Source of the DNA: JANXYY01 sp035530875
GTDB lineage: Bacteria > Actinomycetota > Actinomycetes > Nanopelagicales > Nanopelagicaceae
Assembly: GCA_035530875.1 (NCBI GenBank)
Contig: DATKUB010000060.1
Span: forward strand, 1-24,217
Direction of reading: 5' to 3'
Length of the DNA stretch: 24,217 nucleotides
Notes under the pieces: generated by a model
The model's input: the letters and a program-made list of their open reading frames with translations, nothing else
What the model was told of the DNA's origin: nothing
Database searches by the model: none
Shown: positions 22,786 to 24,217 of the stretch, in pieces
Numbering within the stretch: position 1 is the stretch's first letter
How the letters are laid out: each line of letters opens with the position of its first letter
Made by a program: the position numbers and the translations under genes

Positions 22786-24217
22786 ATGAGCGAAAAAAAA
22801 ACTACGGTTAGCGCTCGTGCGCGGAGTGCGAGCGATATTAACGCGGTCTTGGCTCCGCTTTTCGCATCCCTTCATGCCATTCATCCAGACGCCCTGACGG
22901 ATGAAATTACTCGAGCCTATGAGGTGGCAGCGCACGCACATCGTCACCAGAAACGAAAGTCGGGCGAGCCTTACATAACGCACCCACTCGCCGTGGCGAT
23001 GATCTTGGCTGATTTGGGCATGATGGTCCCTACTCTTGTGGCTGCACTCCTGCATGACACTGTCGAAGATACGGAGTACTCGCTAGAACTTCTCCGCAAG
23101 GATTTTGGCGACGAAGTGGCCGGTCTTGTCGATGGGGTGACCAAACTTGACCGAGTGACTTTTGGGAAGGCAGCCGAGGCCGAAACAGTTCGCAAGATGG
23201 TCGTTGCGATGGCTAGAGATATTAGAGTCCTTGTGATCAAGTTGGCTGATCGCCTCCACAATGCACGAACTTGGAAGTATGTCTCAACTGAAACGGCTGA
23301 GCGCAAAGCCCGAGAAACCCTTGAAATCTATGCGCCTTTGGCGCATCGGCTGGGCATGAATGCCATCAAGTGGGAGTTAGAAGACCTTGCCTTTGGGGCT
23401 CTATATCCAAAAATGTACGAAGAAATCTCACGCTTGGTGGCAGATCGGGCACCGTCGCGCGAAACGTTTTTAACGACGGTAATCAGCACCGTGAAAACGG
23501 ACCTTATCGATTCAAAAATTGAAGCTTCGGTCACCGGGAGGCCAAAGCATTACTACTCCGTTTATCAGAAGATGATTGTCCGAGGTCGTGATTTCGCGGA
23601 TATCTATGATCTAGTGGGCATTCGGATTTTGGTTGATGATGTCCGCGATTGCTACGCAGCGCTTGGAGTGATTCACACGCGTTGGAACCCCATCCCGGGA
23701 AGATTCAAAGATTACATCGCAATGCCGAAATTCAATCTTTACCAATCCCTCCACACGACGGTGATTGGACCAGACGGCAAAGCCGTTGAGATACAGATAC
23801 GTACCTATGACATGCATCGGCGTGCCGAATATGGAATCGCGGCGCACTGGAAATACAAATTAAACGGCAATCAACCTGCAGCCGTGGCGGACGAAACCAA
23901 TCATGACATGGCTTGGTTGCGTCAACTTCATGAGTGGCAACGAGAGACAGAGGATCCGGGGGAGTTCCTTGAGTCCTTACGCTTTGATCTAAACTCTGCC
24001 GAGGTATTCGTTTTTACCCCTAAAGGCGATGTGGTGGCTTTGTCCCAAGGGTCCACCCCCGTCGACTTCGCTTATTCGGTGCATACGGAAGTAGGACATC
24101 GCTGTGTTGGCGCAAGAGTTAATAATCGGCTTGTTCCACTTGAATCAAAATTGCAAAATGGCGATGTTATTGAAATTTTCACGAACAAGTCTGAAAATGC
24201 TGGCCCCAGCCGCGATT
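22786..24217 (+). CDS. relA: Bifunctional (p)ppGpp synthetase/hydrolase Rel, 3' end outside the window
   Basis: The frame is open from the ATG at 22786 to the window edge (477 codons seen; full-length Rel is about 750-790). It begins MSEKKTTVSARARSASDINA. Hydrolase domain: HRHQKRKSGEPYITHPLAVA and the HD motif LLHDTVEDT (88-96), which suggests an active hydrolase. Synthetase domain: GRPKHYYSVYQKM, DIYDLVGIRILVDD, NLYQSLHTTV and EIQIRT. The TGS domain starts at about 402 (AEVFVFTPKGDVVALSQGST). The N-terminal extension is much shorter than in mycobacterial Rel. The only SD-like bases (AGGA) almost touch the ATG. Nine consecutive A's span codons 3-6. The apt gene that often separates secF and rel in actinobacteria is absent. 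Confidence 0.95.
   Translation, partial: MSEKKTTVSARARSASDINAVLAPLFASLHAIHPDALTDEITRAYEVAAHAHRHQKRKSGEPYITHPLAVAMILADLGMMVPTLVAALLHDTVEDTEYSLELLRKDFGDEVAGLVDGVTKLDRVTFGKAAEAETVRKMVVAMARDIRVLVIKLADRLHNARTWKYVSTETAERKARETLEIYAPLAHRLGMNAIKWELEDLAFGALYPKMYEEISRLVADRAPSRETFLTTVISTVKTDLIDSKIEASVTGRPKHYYSVYQKMIVRGRDFADIYDLVGIRILVDDVRDCYAALGVIHTRWNPIPGRFKDYIAMPKFNLYQSLHTTVIGPDGKAVEIQIRTYDMHRRAEYGIAAHWKYKLNGNQPAAVADETNHDMAWLRQLHEWQRETEDPGEFLESLRFDLNSAEVFVFTPKGDVVALSQGSTPVDFAYSVHTEVGHRCVGARVNNRLVPLESKLQNGDVIEIFTNKSENAGPSRD

Overview
The window reads as a chromosomal segment of an actinobacterium (Actinomycetota). The evidence is content and order: a CDP-alcohol phosphatidyltransferase, a PatA-like acyltransferase and a PimA-like mannosyltransferase in tandem (phosphatidylinositol mannoside synthesis), together with thrS-HIT and with pdxS-pdxT-yebC-ruvC-ruvA-ruvB-yajC-secD-secF-rel. 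This is essentially the mycobacterial/streptomycete order. Base composition looks moderate rather than very GC-rich, genes are packed with many 4-nt stop/start overlaps, and several proteins are short for their families. That would fit a streamlined, possibly aquatic, lineage, but the lineage is inference.

Layout. 1-114: 5' end of a minus-strand gene that leaves the window. 115-529: no supportable gene. 594-666: tRNA-Gly(GCC) on the minus strand with a terminator-like hairpin behind it. 770-2616: pabB and pabC (p-aminobenzoate for folate), followed by a decayed EamA/DMT transporter (pseudogene, in-frame TAG). 3308-3379: tRNA-Val(CAC). 3445-5957: thrS and a HIT-family gene.

5934-10628 is a block of mostly minus-strand genes that separates HIT from pgsA, which are adjacent in mycobacteria. 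It holds an RNA 2'-O-methyltransferase, a homocysteine S-methyltransferase coupled to a small 'virulence factor' family protein, and an EF-G-like GTPase. A plus-strand pair sits inside it: an AbrB-like gene and a small RelE-like gene, translationally coupled, with a perfect inverted repeat overlapping the candidate promoter. This pair is the most interesting uncharacterised unit here.

10692-14988: pgsA, patA-like, pimA, a LemA-like membrane protein and a DUF3048 lipoprotein, mostly with overlapping ends. 15077-16575: pdxS-pdxT (PLP synthase). 16620-19594: yebC, ruvC, ruvA, ruvB (Holliday junction processing). 19685-22773: yajC, secD, secF (protein export motor accessory). 22786-24217: rel (ppGpp synthetase/hydrolase), cut by the window end. 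No CRISPR array, rRNA, insertion sequence or integrase was seen.
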